Under the pieces are notes generated by a model, which ran no database searches, was not told the DNA's origin, and worked only from the letters and a program-made list of their open reading frames with translations. From positions 1 to 42,706 of the forward strand of contig JACQKD010000002.1 in the NCBI GenBank assembly GCA_016204695.1: 42,706 nt of DNA, in the 5' to 3' direction. The number at the start of each line of letters is the position of its first letter. Positions within the stretch are counted from its first letter, which is position 1. The DNA comes from Candidatus Kaiserbacteria bacterium (GTDB lineage Bacteria > Patescibacteriota > Minisyncoccia > Phycocordibacterales > UBA918). The translations under genes were made by a program, and so were the position numbers. Below, piece by piece: positions 18,614 to 27,648 of this stretch.

Positions 18614-20007
18614 TATAACTTTTCTTCGGTAAATGTCTTCAGCATGCACGTCGTAAAGGTGTCTATGAATGCCCGACGATACGCGTCGACATCCTGCTCC
18701 ATCACGGAGAACACTTGGTCGCGGCTGTTGATCGAAAAAGCCGTGCGCAACTGATTGTCATTGAGGAATTCGCCGATGCGGGCCTGGAGGCAAACTTTGT
18801 CGTTTTCCGGACAAATAAACGCGTTCACGTTGTCCGTAAAAAGAGTATCGGCCATGCCGCTGTGCACCGTGAGTACCGGCAGGCCCGAGGCGGCCGCGGC
18901 CGCAAGAAGGGTGTCATTTTCTTCACTCGCGACCGGATTCAGCAGAAGATTCGACGACTTCATATGTGAGACAAGATCATCCGGATTCGATTCGACAACA
19001 ATCTGATTTTGGAGATTGAGACCGATGATCTTGCGCTCTATTTGTTTGCGCAACGGCCCTTCGCCCACGATCACAAGCCCGATCGTGACGTACTGTTGCA
19101 ATATCGGCGCACATACATCGATCGCGAATTCGACCCCGCTGCGCGCATCGAGCCGCCCGACGACGAGTACGATGAAGCGGAACCGCGGATACCGTTCATG
19201 CAGGTCGAAATGCGGCACTGCGTCTCGATACGCCGCAAGGTTGTGGAAGGCCGGCAGGACGTTGATGCGATCCGCAATATCGGAATACTCGGCATCAAGC
19301 TCCGTTTCAAGCGATTTTGAGCGTGCAAGGACGCATTCGGCGCGCGGTATGAGAAACTTCGCGACAAACAAGCGCCATCTGTTGCCATCCCGCTCTTCCG
19401 CGAATCCCTCCTCGAACGGGTTGACCGACAGTTGCAACTGGAGCGGGCGCTCATGTCGTCGCGCAACAATGTACGCGGCAACGCCCGCCTCAAACGCGTC
19501 GGTCGCCACGACCATGTCCGCGCGAAAATTATCACCAAACGCGATCTGACGTGATGTAATGCGATACGTATCGTAGACGGCAAACAACGAGGAACGGGAA
19601 TTGGTCGGATACACCCAGACGTTTGGCGCAAGGCGAAGCGGTTTGTAGGTCGCCTCACTGCGCTTTGTCATGACGATAACGTGCACCTCGTCGAGATAAT
19701 CGGCAAGTGCGACATACTCCGCGCCCGCCGCACTGCCGGGAGTGAGAAGGGAGGCATCGGTCGCAATGATAAGCACGCGCAATCGGCCGCGATCGGACGG
19801 CGGCTCCGGAGGCGGGGGCGGCTGAAGAGCGGGGGCAAGCGGTTCTTTCGGTTTGAGTTTCTTATCGAGTACGACGATATCCTCGGCATCATGATCTCCG
19901 GAGGAGATGACACTCTCAATACTGCGAACGGCGCGCTCCTCGGGAGTAACCCACGGCTCCTGCCGCTCGGCTTTTTTTCCTTTTGCCCAATGAGAAAAGA
20001 TCGCCAT
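18613..20007 (-). CDS. Glycosyltransferase family 4-like
   Basis: FIVLVVGRLDARSGVEFAIDVCAPILQQYVTIGLVIVGEGPLRKQIERKI; ASEENDTLLAAAAASGLPVLTV. Confidence 0.85.
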   Translation of the reverse strand: MAIFSHWAKGKKAERQEPWVTPEERAVRSIESVISSGDHDAEDIVVLDKKLKPKEPLAPALQPPPPPEPPSDRGRLRVLIIATDASLLTPGSAAGAEYVALADYLDEVHVIVMTKRSEATYKPLRLAPNVWVYPTNSRSSLFAVYDTYRITSRQIAFGDNFRADMVVATDAFEAGVAAYIVARRHERPLQLQLSVNPFEEGFAEERDGNRWRLFVAKFLIPRAECVLARSKSLETELDAEYSDIADRINVLPAFHNLAAYRDAVPHFDLHERYPRFRFIVLVVGRLDARSGVEFAIDVCAPILQQYVTIGLVIVGEGPLRKQIERKIIGLNLQNQIVVESNPDDLVSHMKSSNLLLNPVASEENDTLLAAAAASGLPVLTVHSGMADTLFTDNVNAFICPENDKVCLQARIGEFLNDNQLRTAFSINSRDQVFSVMEQDVDAYRRAFIDTFTTCMLKTFTEEKL

Positions 20008-20022
20008 AGGGATGCGATAACA

Positions 20023-21183
20023 TTATACGGCGTTCCCGCGACATCTCCCAAATATCTCGGTCCATACCCGCGCATACTCCGAGGAGGCGACGGCATATGC
20101 GGCACTGGCGCGCCGCGCGGCCTCACCGTACCTGCGGCGCATTATCGCGTCGCCGACAAGCGACTCGAGCGCTTGCGCGTATGCCTCCTCATCCGCAACC
20201 GGAACAATATACCCATGCTCCCCGTGCACGAACGCGTCTCCCGCACATCCGACATCGGTAACCACGCCGGGCAGACCGGCCGCCATCGCCTCAATGATGA
20301 TCCGTCCCCACCCCTCGCGGAACGACGACAGTGCGAAGATATCGGCGCTTTTCATGTACGAAGCGACATCGTCCGTCCAGGGAACAAACGTGATGTTGGA
20401 GGCAAGACCGCACTTCTCCGCAAGCGCGCGAAGCGCTTTCTCTTCCGGTCCGGATCCGACGATGACAAGACGCGCCGTCGGATGACCGGACACAACTCTG
20501 CCGAATGCTCTGATAAGAAGCGGAATATTTTTTTCCTTCACGAGCCGCCCGACGGCAATAACGATTGCCTCGGCATCAGGATATCGTGCACGCAGATCGC
20601 GCTCCGCACGGATCGGCGTTCCCGCCGCAAACGCCGACAGGTCGGAAGCGACCGCGAGTATCGAAATGCGGTCGAGCGGCACACCGAGTGCGACAAGATG
20701 CGTTCGCGCGCGCGATGAAACCGTACGTACGCAATCTGCGCGAAGCAGAACCCATTTTCCGAATACGTACCGAAGCCGATTCAGGAGCCGCTCCGTGCGC
20801 CACCAGGTGCCGCCGAAAAAGTCTCCGTGTTCTTGTATTTGAAGCGGCACGCCGTGGCGCAAACGAAGAAGCAAGCCGACAAAACCGGCCTCAAAGGGAT
20901 CTTGCGCTGAAATGACCCATGTCTCTCCGTGTGCGTCGCGCGCTTTGAGAATGCGACTGCCGATAGTGTACGCATCAAACAGCATCCCGACGCGCGAGCG
21001 CGAGTCGGTCGGATAGATATGTAACGTACCTTCGCGTACTGCCGCACACCCGTGCGCACGAAGTGAAAAGACGATTGCATGGAGCGCGCCGGCCGCGAGC
21101 GCGCATGCATGCATGCGCGCTCGCTCGCGATTGCCCGTCGTGAACACTTGCCGTCCGTATCCTATGGTGAGCACCGACATCAT
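20023..21183 (-). CDS. Glycosyltransferase family 4
   Basis: VIAVGRLVKEKNIPLLIRAFGRV; SSFREGWGRIIIEAMAAGLPGVVTDVGCAGD. Confidence 0.9.
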   Translation of the reverse strand: MMSVLTIGYGRQVFTTGNRERARMHACALAAGALHAIVFSLRAHGCAAVREGTLHIYPTDSRSRVGMLFDAYTIGSRILKARDAHGETWVISAQDPFEAGFVGLLLRLRHGVPLQIQEHGDFFGGTWWRTERLLNRLRYVFGKWVLLRADCVRTVSSRARTHLVALGVPLDRISILAVASDLSAFAAGTPIRAERDLRARYPDAEAIVIAVGRLVKEKNIPLLIRAFGRVVSGHPTARLVIVGSGPEEKALRALAEKCGLASNITFVPWTDDVASYMKSADIFALSSFREGWGRIIIEAMAAGLPGVVTDVGCAGDAFVHGEHGYIVPVADEEAYAQALESLVGDAIMRRRYGEAARRASAAYAVASSEYARVWTEIFGRCRGNAV

Positions 21184-22415
21184 AGACGATTTTCTTTAGC
21201 CGTGTGCGTGAGGCCGATTCCGGAAAACACGCGTGTCCGCATATCGTGCGCGATACGATCCCAGTCATATTTCTCTTTCACGAGCGCATACGCATTTTCG
21301 ACAATCTGCCCCGTCACTTCTCTGTTTTCAAGGTACGCAAGTATGGCGCGCGCGATTCCTTTCGGATCATGCGCGTCTACCGCCCGGCCGGTTGGCGCAT
21401 AGCCGGGATTGCGCTCCGGATCATAGAGAAAATCCGCGATGCCGCCGACCTGCGTAGCGACAACCGGCACTCTCGCCGCAAACGCTTCAATAAAGACGTT
21501 GCCCATGCCTTCCGACAAGGAAGGTTGCACGAATATGTCAGCCGCGTGGAAATATTTCGGCAACTCGGAATGGTCGATACATCCGAGAAATCGCACGCGG
21601 TCCGACACGCCAAGCTTTCCCGCATGCGCGACCAGCTTTTCTTTGTCAGGCCCGGCTCCTACTTGGACGAAAGAAATATCCGATGGCAAGTACGTCAGCG
21701 CCTCAATGGTATCTTCGATACCGTTTTTCGGCACGATCCTACCAACATGCAGAACGAGCGTCCCATCTCGGTCACCCAGACATTTCTTGCGGATCGCAGT
21801 GCGATCTTCGGGAGAGAGGGCTTTCGAAAAGAGCGACACGTCCACGCCGTTCGGAATAATCTCAAGCGGCCCGTCAAATCCCGCGCGGCGCGCCCAACCG
21901 CCGAGAAATGATGATATCGCCTGCACAACCGCCGCGTGCCGGATACCGTAGGTAAGAAGCGGCCGGACGAGACGGATACGCCATCGTTCGAATACGCGCC
22001 CGAAGGAATCCCCTTCTTGAAGCGTAAGCACGTATGGCAGGCGCACACCAACGAGGCGCAAGAGCGTGACGGGAAATGTCATATACGCCATCACCGCCCA
22101 CAACCCGTCAAAATGGTACGTGCGGTGAAGTGTTCGCGCCTTGAGTACCGCGAGCGGTATGAAGAGTATTTTTGCGAGATAAAACAGCGGGCCGTATGTT
22201 TCGGCGATATCGACTCTTTTCCGACCAAAACCGATCCGATGAACATGCACGGTTCCCACCCGTTCCGTTTTCGGCAAGGACGTGTCATATCGGTTGCAGA
22301 TGAGATGAAACTCGATATCGGACGGATTGATCCGGTCAGTGATCTCCCTCACGGCGATCTCGGCGCCGCTTACATGCGGATAATACGCCAAAGAGAAAAT
22401 GAGTATTCGTTTCAT
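21180..22415 (-). CDS. Glycosyltransferase family 4
   Basis: MKRILIFSLAYYPHVSGAEIAVREITDRI; PSLSEGMGNVFIEAFAARVPVVATQVGGIADFL. Confidence 0.92.
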   Translation of the reverse strand: MKRILIFSLAYYPHVSGAEIAVREITDRINPSDIEFHLICNRYDTSLPKTERVGTVHVHRIGFGRKRVDIAETYGPLFYLAKILFIPLAVLKARTLHRTYHFDGLWAVMAYMTFPVTLLRLVGVRLPYVLTLQEGDSFGRVFERWRIRLVRPLLTYGIRHAAVVQAISSFLGGWARRAGFDGPLEIIPNGVDVSLFSKALSPEDRTAIRKKCLGDRDGTLVLHVGRIVPKNGIEDTIEALTYLPSDISFVQVGAGPDKEKLVAHAGKLGVSDRVRFLGCIDHSELPKYFHAADIFVQPSLSEGMGNVFIEAFAARVPVVATQVGGIADFLYDPERNPGYAPTGRAVDAHDPKGIARAILAYLENREVTGQIVENAYALVKEKYDWDRIAHDMRTRVFSGIGLTHTAKENRL

Positions 22416-22433
22416 AGTGTCTTTCGATGCATT

Positions 22434-23852
22434 CTATACAAATCTGGGGACGTAGAGTGCGAGCACTCCCGCGACGAGCACGCCGACGAACACAAGCTGT
22501 GCGGCCACAGGAGAGAGTGCGGCCGACTTGCCGGTACTCGCGGTTGCCGATGCAAGGTGACGGAACGATTCGAGAGTTGATGTATCTGTATCCGTATCTT
22601 CGCCGACAGAAGACACCGATACCGCATCAAGCTCCTTTGCTTTGACAGACACACTCTTGCGAACCGGCCGCATGGCAACCGCGCGCGGAAGCGCCGTGGG
22701 CGCCGTTTCTATCGGATCCGCCACCGCCAATATGGCATTCCGATCCTCCGGGCGATAACTCGCAACCACTGTTCTCTGTCGATCGTAGAGCAAACCTTTC
22801 AATGCCACTCCAAAATCGCCATACTTCAGAGGAAATACGATCGATTCGCCGGACGCGAGATAGGTATGCTCCGGGACCGTAAACGAACGCACGCCGTCCG
22901 AAACGACAAAGCCGGAAATCTCGCTCTCGTGCGACGCGTCATTGTGTACTGTCAGATTGCCTTCCTCGTCACTGCCAAGCACGAGCGCAAGTGGAGAGAC
23001 GACCACTTCACTGCGTACCACGATCTCATGTCCCTGGCGCACAGCAATCCCGACGACAACGTATCTTCCGGGATACGCATACCGATGCACGGGAGTGCGT
23101 TCGGTCGACGTATACCCGTCGCCGAAACTCCACGAATACCGAACTGTCCGCAACTCGTTTTCTTCAAGACCGCTCGGCGTGGCGGCAAATTGCGCCGGCT
23201 GTCCCGCCGAGACGCGATTGGGATGACTGATGACGAGCGAGAGCGGATCGTGCTCGAACACTCTCGGCCCGGCAAGTGTCCCATTCCCTTTCTCAAGCGT
23301 ACTCTCGACGCTCGTAATCTCGGAAGATGTCCCCTGTGAAGCGGTCCCGCTTGTTTGCGCCGAGGTGTCCGACACTTCGTCTTCGCCGGCGACCGAAGCG
23401 GTACCGATCGCATAGGTTGCCTGCCACTCTACGCTCCAGCCATCAGCAGGACCATATCCCGCCTTGACCGTTATGGTCTCGCTCCCACTACCCGCACCCC
23501 GGTAGTAGAAATTCCGATTTGCACTGCCGGAAGAAATCCACGCCTGGACCAACGAGCCGGTCTGTCCGGTGAACGCGCCGGTACCGGAACTCGCAAACGA
23601 AAGACGGAGTGTCTCGGTCACATGACATGCGACGCCGCCGCTATCCTGTGCCTGTACCGCCAACGACATATTGGCATCACTCGTCTCCCAAGGACCCGAA
23701 ACAATGGCGATCTTCGCGACCGTGCAATGGGCCGCAAAAGCGGTATGCGAGAGAGCGTCGACCGCCAAGACCCCGCATACGAGAACCAAGATGCAGGTGC
23801 CGGATGTCATGATCTTTTGGCACGGTGCGAGCATATGCAGAATCTGCCTCAA
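22434..23852 (-). CDS. Secreted PKD-domain protein with possible lamin-tail-like domain and C-terminal TM anchor
   Basis: VRYSWSFGDGYTSTERTPVHRYAYPGRYVVVGIAV; signal-like N-terminus; C-term AQLVFVGVLVAGVLALYVPRFV. Confidence 0.75.
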   Translation of the reverse strand: MRQILHMLAPCQKIMTSGTCILVLVCGVLAVDALSHTAFAAHCTVAKIAIVSGPWETSDANMSLAVQAQDSGGVACHVTETLRLSFASSGTGAFTGQTGSLVQAWISSGSANRNFYYRGAGSGSETITVKAGYGPADGWSVEWQATYAIGTASVAGEDEVSDTSAQTSGTASQGTSSEITSVESTLEKGNGTLAGPRVFEHDPLSLVISHPNRVSAGQPAQFAATPSGLEENELRTVRYSWSFGDGYTSTERTPVHRYAYPGRYVVVGIAVRQGHEIVVRSEVVVSPLALVLGSDEEGNLTVHNDASHESEISGFVVSDGVRSFTVPEHTYLASGESIVFPLKYGDFGVALKGLLYDRQRTVVASYRPEDRNAILAVADPIETAPTALPRAVAMRPVRKSVSVKAKELDAVSVSSVGEDTDTDTSTLESFRHLASATASTGKSAALSPVAAQLVFVGVLVAGVLALYVPRFV

Positions 23853-23858
23853 CGAGGC

Positions 23859-25718
23859 TTACGGACGAAACGGCGGATTGTCGGCACCGGTAATACGGAG
23901 CATTCGTTCAATCTTTTTGCGTGAGACGTCACCTGATGCCGTGGGGGCGGATACCGCTTCCGAAAGGGAATCTTCCGCAGGAGGAGCGTCGTGTGCGGGC
24001 ACGTCGTCGACCGTCACCGAAGAAGTGTCCTCCTGCGGCCGAACGCGCGAGAGCACCTCCGACAACACCGATTTCAGATCAGATCCCGCCTCCGGCTGTG
24101 TATGTTCTTTCCCCGCAACCGGTTCTTGGCGGCGTTCCTCCCTCCGCGGCATATCGGATGTCTTGTCGCCCTTTGTGTCATTCTTGCCGTGCGCGATGGA
24201 ACGCAACACGCTACGGAGCTCCTCAACGCTCGGCGCACTGCGACGAACGGGCGATGTGCGATGCGCGGAGTCGGCCGGCATCTCAAGAGGTGTTTTTTGC
24301 TCACCGCCTTTCGAGTCCGCATCCGACTCAACGGGCGGTTCCGGACGGCTCTCCTGCGATACCGTCCTTTTCGCCGAAGACTGCCCTTTCTTCGCCTTTG
24401 GCTTTGCGGTAACCGGACGGTCTATAGGAGTGTGCCATGTATGGATGTCCGCTTCGACTTCCGCACGCGGTTTCGCGTACCGCTGTCTGCTTGCCGAGAT
24501 GATCTGATCTTGATAGGAAATCGGCGCCTGCTCAATCGGCGGAAGCGTCACTGCGGAAAACGGCCGCGAGCCGATGCCATCGATCATCAGCGAAAGATAT
24601 ATCTGCGCGAACCCGAGGTTTACCAGATCGGTCGCCAAAAACTGCGGCGTAAAGATGGTCTCGAGAAACTCGGCATCAAGCGGTCCCACACGAAAGGCGA
24701 TCGTCGTACCGACGTTGCCGAAGACCGCATCGCGCACTTCTTCCTCCATCTGTTCGATGTACTGGTGCGCGATGATCAGATTGAGTTTGTACTTGCGCGC
24801 CTCCGAGAGAATGTTCGCGAAAGTCTCGTTTGCGAATGATTGGAATTCATCCACATAGAAGTAGAAATTCGGCATCTTGGCAAGCTCGCTCCCGTTGAGA
24901 TTCGCCCGACTCATCGCCGAGAGATAGATGCGCGTGATGAGCATACTGCCGAGGAGATTGGCATTCGTCTCGCCGATAAGGCCCTTCGAGAGATTCATAA
25001 TGAGAATCTTTTTCTCGTCCATGATCGCGCGCACGTCGAAGCTCGACTTCGGTTGGCCGATGATATTGCGAATCAGGGGATTGGCGGTAAATTGCCCGAC
25101 TTTGTTTTTGATCGCGTCTCCCGCCTCTTGCATGTACCGCTCGTTGTATTTGGCAAACTCGTCGACCCAAAAGGACCGCACCGACGGATCCTTCACGTTC
25201 TCGACGACCATTTCACGATACGCCTGATCGGACAACATACGATTGACCCCGAGCAGTGTCGAGCCGGGATATTCGAGAAGCGCAAGCAGAGTGTTCGAGA
25301 GGATGTATTCCATGCGTGCGCTCCACGCGTCGACCCAAATTTTCTTGAAGGTCGACATCAGTCCCGACACCACAAGGTGCCGCTTATCCGCGCCGACATC
25401 CTCCATGACGTTGAAAGACACCGGATACTCCATGTCAAACGGCGCGAAATAGAGCACATCCTTGATGCGTTCCTCCGGCACGAATTCGAGGAGCTTCTCG
25501 GCGGTCGATCCGTGCGGGTCGATAAACGCGACTCCCTCCCCGCTCTGGATGTCCTGGATCGCCATGTTCTCAAGCAAGGTCGATTTGCCCATCCCGGTCT
25601 TGCCGATAACGTACATGTGCTTCGAGCGATCCTTGGCTTTAATACCGAACGGCACATTCTTCCCGCGCGCATCGGTCTTCGCAAACAACGTGATCTTTTC
25701 CGGATCAAATGGCATAGT
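23859..25718 (-). CDS. VirD4/TraD-like type IV secretion ATPase
   Basis: MYVIGKTGMGKSTLLENMAIQDIQSGEGVAFIDPHGSTAEKLLEFVPEERIKDVLYFAPFD; NFYFYVDEFQSFANETFANILSEARKYKLNLIIAHQYIEQM; start near MPFDPEKITL, exact start uncertain. Confidence 0.88.
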   Translation of the reverse strand, partial: TMPFDPEKITLFAKTDARGKNVPFGIKAKDRSKHMYVIGKTGMGKSTLLENMAIQDIQSGEGVAFIDPHGSTAEKLLEFVPEERIKDVLYFAPFDMEYPVSFNVMEDVGADKRHLVVSGLMSTFKKIWVDAWSARMEYILSNTLLALLEYPGSTLLGVNRMLSDQAYREMVVENVKDPSVRSFWVDEFAKYNERYMQEAGDAIKNKVGQFTANPLIRNIIGQPKSSFDVRAIMDEKKILIMNLSKGLIGETNANLLGSMLITRIYLSAMSRANLNGSELAKMPNFYFYVDEFQSFANETFANILSEARKYKLNLIIAHQYIEQMEEEVRDAVFGNVGTTIAFRVGPLDAEFLETIFTPQFLATDLVNLGFAQIYLSLMIDGIGSRPFSAVTLPPIEQAPISYQDQIISASRQRYAKPRAEVEADIHTWHTPIDRPVTAKPKAKKGQSSAKRTVSQESRPEPPVESDADSKGGEQKTPLEMPADSAHRTSPVRRSAPSVEELRSVLRSIAHGKNDTKGDKTSDMPRREERRQEPVAGKEHTQPEAGSDLKSVLSEVLSRVRPQEDTSSVTVDDVPAHDAPPAEDSLSEAVSAPTASGDVSRKKIERMLRITGADNPPFRP

Positions 25719-25787
25719 CGATAGTTCGTCCCAGTATAGCAAAAAGATCAAGGAAAACCGTCCCCCGTTCGTCCGGCGAACAGACTT

Positions 25788-27377
25788 CTATTGTTCCGGC
25801 ATTGCGCCGTTATAGGTGCGCTGGACGTGAGAGATGAGTGCCCGGGTGTCGGCGTTGCGGTCGGAGGAGTCGAGAAGTACGACCGCGAGTACGCGTTCGT
25901 TGCCGTCGATTTTGACTTTGAAAAGGAGTACCGCGCTCTCGCCGATGCTGTTCTTGCCAACTTTGCCGCCGACGAATCCATCAATGCCCGGTACCTCGTT
26001 GAAGTTTTGCAGATTGTCGAACGTCGTCACTTTGTAGAGCGTCGGCACCTCCCTTCCCGAGCTGATTTTCAGGATAAAACTGCGGTTGTTGTAGAGATAC
26101 TGCGCGAGCCGGAGAAGATCGGCGACCGTAGACACGTTGGTGTGCTCGGCACCCGCAGGGTCGGTCAATTCCGTGTCCTTCATGCCAAGCGCCTTGACCT
26201 TGTCATTCATGAGACCGATAAAGCGGTCGCGTCCGACATTGCGAGCGAGCACTTCAGCCGCTTCATTCGACGATTCGAGCAAGAGCGGTAGAAGAAGCGA
26301 GTAGGCGGAGATAGCGTCTCCCGCCTTGAGTCGCGGCACCGAAGTGGATGCGAGCGATCCCGGATCGATCACGATATCCTTGTCAAGATTGATATGCTCG
26401 GCGGCCACAAGCGCGGTGATGATCTTTGTCACCGACGCGATCGGGCGCACTTCGTCCATGCCTTTTTGTGCGAGCACGGTACCGTTGCCGATATCGAGCA
26501 CCGCATATTGCTTGGCGCTCACATTCACCGTATTGACGCTGTACATGAAACCGTCACTGCCGTAATCCTCTTCGTAGACCAAGACCGGCGTATGGACCGG
26601 TGCAAGATCGTAGAGTGCCCTCGCATCCGCGTCAGACAACCTGATGCAACCGCCCGAATAGGTGGACTCCACCGCCCTACCGTCCGGATACGTCGGCCAG
26701 CCGTGAATGAAGAAGTTCCCTTGAAATACCATATTCCATGGCGTATACACATGACCAAAGGACGAGAAGTGCTGTTCGGATTTTGACTGCACTTCATAGA
26801 GACCGGCGGGCGTCTCCCACCACGACCCCTCCTTCCCTTTTGTAAGGATGGACACCTCCTTCTCAAGCACACCCTCGCGATAGAAGCGCATCTTCATGTC
26901 CGACAGATTCGCCTCAAGAAATGTGGTCTTATTCTCGATAAATTTCTCCTTTACCTCTTTGAAAAAGTCGGGTTGCTGAAAAAGCGGCTGTTCGGCATCC
27001 GCAAACCTCCGCTCGGGGTTTTCGTCGAGCCCGGAAAAGACGATCTGCGATATCGACCGAGACGTATGCGCCCCATACCAATAGGAGCCGGATGCGAGGG
27101 CAAGGACGAGGACGGCGGTCCCCAGAGCACGCATAAAAGACAGACGCCGCGGACGCGCCGATTCTCCATCCGCACGAGCCGTAAGCACGCCAGAGGCGTA
27201 CTCGGGGGACATCTCCGCCTCGTCGACAGATTTCTTTCTGCGGATATGCTTTTTCGGCTGGTTCTCGACGCTGTCCATGTCGTTTTGATGTCGATCAATA
27301 GTATCGCGCCCCCTTATTTTCTCCAAATAACTATCTGGAGAGAAGGTGATATAGTGAGCGGTATGAGACGCGTCCAT
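25788..27377 (-). CDS. Fusion: N-terminal TM, L,D-transpeptidase (YkuD), C-terminal S11 D-Ala-D-Ala carboxypeptidase-like domain
   Basis: FIHGWPTYPDGRAVESTYSGGCIRLSDADARALYDL (YkuD); ASVTKIITAL (SxxK), SSNEAAEVLARN (SxN), GGKVGKNS at the KTG position. Confidence 0.88.
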   Translation of the reverse strand: MDASHTAHYITFSPDSYLEKIRGRDTIDRHQNDMDSVENQPKKHIRRKKSVDEAEMSPEYASGVLTARADGESARPRRLSFMRALGTAVLVLALASGSYWYGAHTSRSISQIVFSGLDENPERRFADAEQPLFQQPDFFKEVKEKFIENKTTFLEANLSDMKMRFYREGVLEKEVSILTKGKEGSWWETPAGLYEVQSKSEQHFSSFGHVYTPWNMVFQGNFFIHGWPTYPDGRAVESTYSGGCIRLSDADARALYDLAPVHTPVLVYEEDYGSDGFMYSVNTVNVSAKQYAVLDIGNGTVLAQKGMDEVRPIASVTKIITALVAAEHINLDKDIVIDPGSLASTSVPRLKAGDAISAYSLLLPLLLESSNEAAEVLARNVGRDRFIGLMNDKVKALGMKDTELTDPAGAEHTNVSTVADLLRLAQYLYNNRSFILKISSGREVPTLYKVTTFDNLQNFNEVPGIDGFVGGKVGKNSIGESAVLLFKVKIDGNERVLAVVLLDSSDRNADTRALISHVQRTYNGAMPEQ

Positions 27378-27641
27378 TTCATCACTCTCGTAGCATCTTT
27401 CCTGCTGACGCTTTTTGAGCCAACGTTATTGGTCCTGTTTATACCCCATGGCGTCTTTAACTATCGTGAACTTGCATGGTTTTTCGGAATCGGCTCAATC
27501 TTCTCGAAGACTTTCTCCGAGGGTATCAATGCCGACATCATCGTCGTCTTTTTCATATTTCTACTGCAATGGACGCTTACGTATTTCGTCTTACGGGTTC
27601 TCGTAACTGCGATTAAAAAAGTACGGGCGAGCGTGTACTAG
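27363..27641 (+). CDS. Small membrane protein (92 aa)
   Basis: MRRVHFITLVASFLLTLFEPTLLVLFIPHGVFNY...; TATAGT 7 nt upstream of ATG; two or more TM segments. Confidence 0.65.
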   Translation: MRRVHFITLVASFLLTLFEPTLLVLFIPHGVFNYRELAWFFGIGSIFSKTFSEGINADIIVVFFIFLLQWTLTYFVLRVLVTAIKKVRASVY

Positions 27642-27648
27642 TATAAAC

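Noticed and set aside
24840-25724. 294-aa plus-strand ORF
   Set aside because: Antisense to the VirD4-like ATPase; no domain and no upstream signal.
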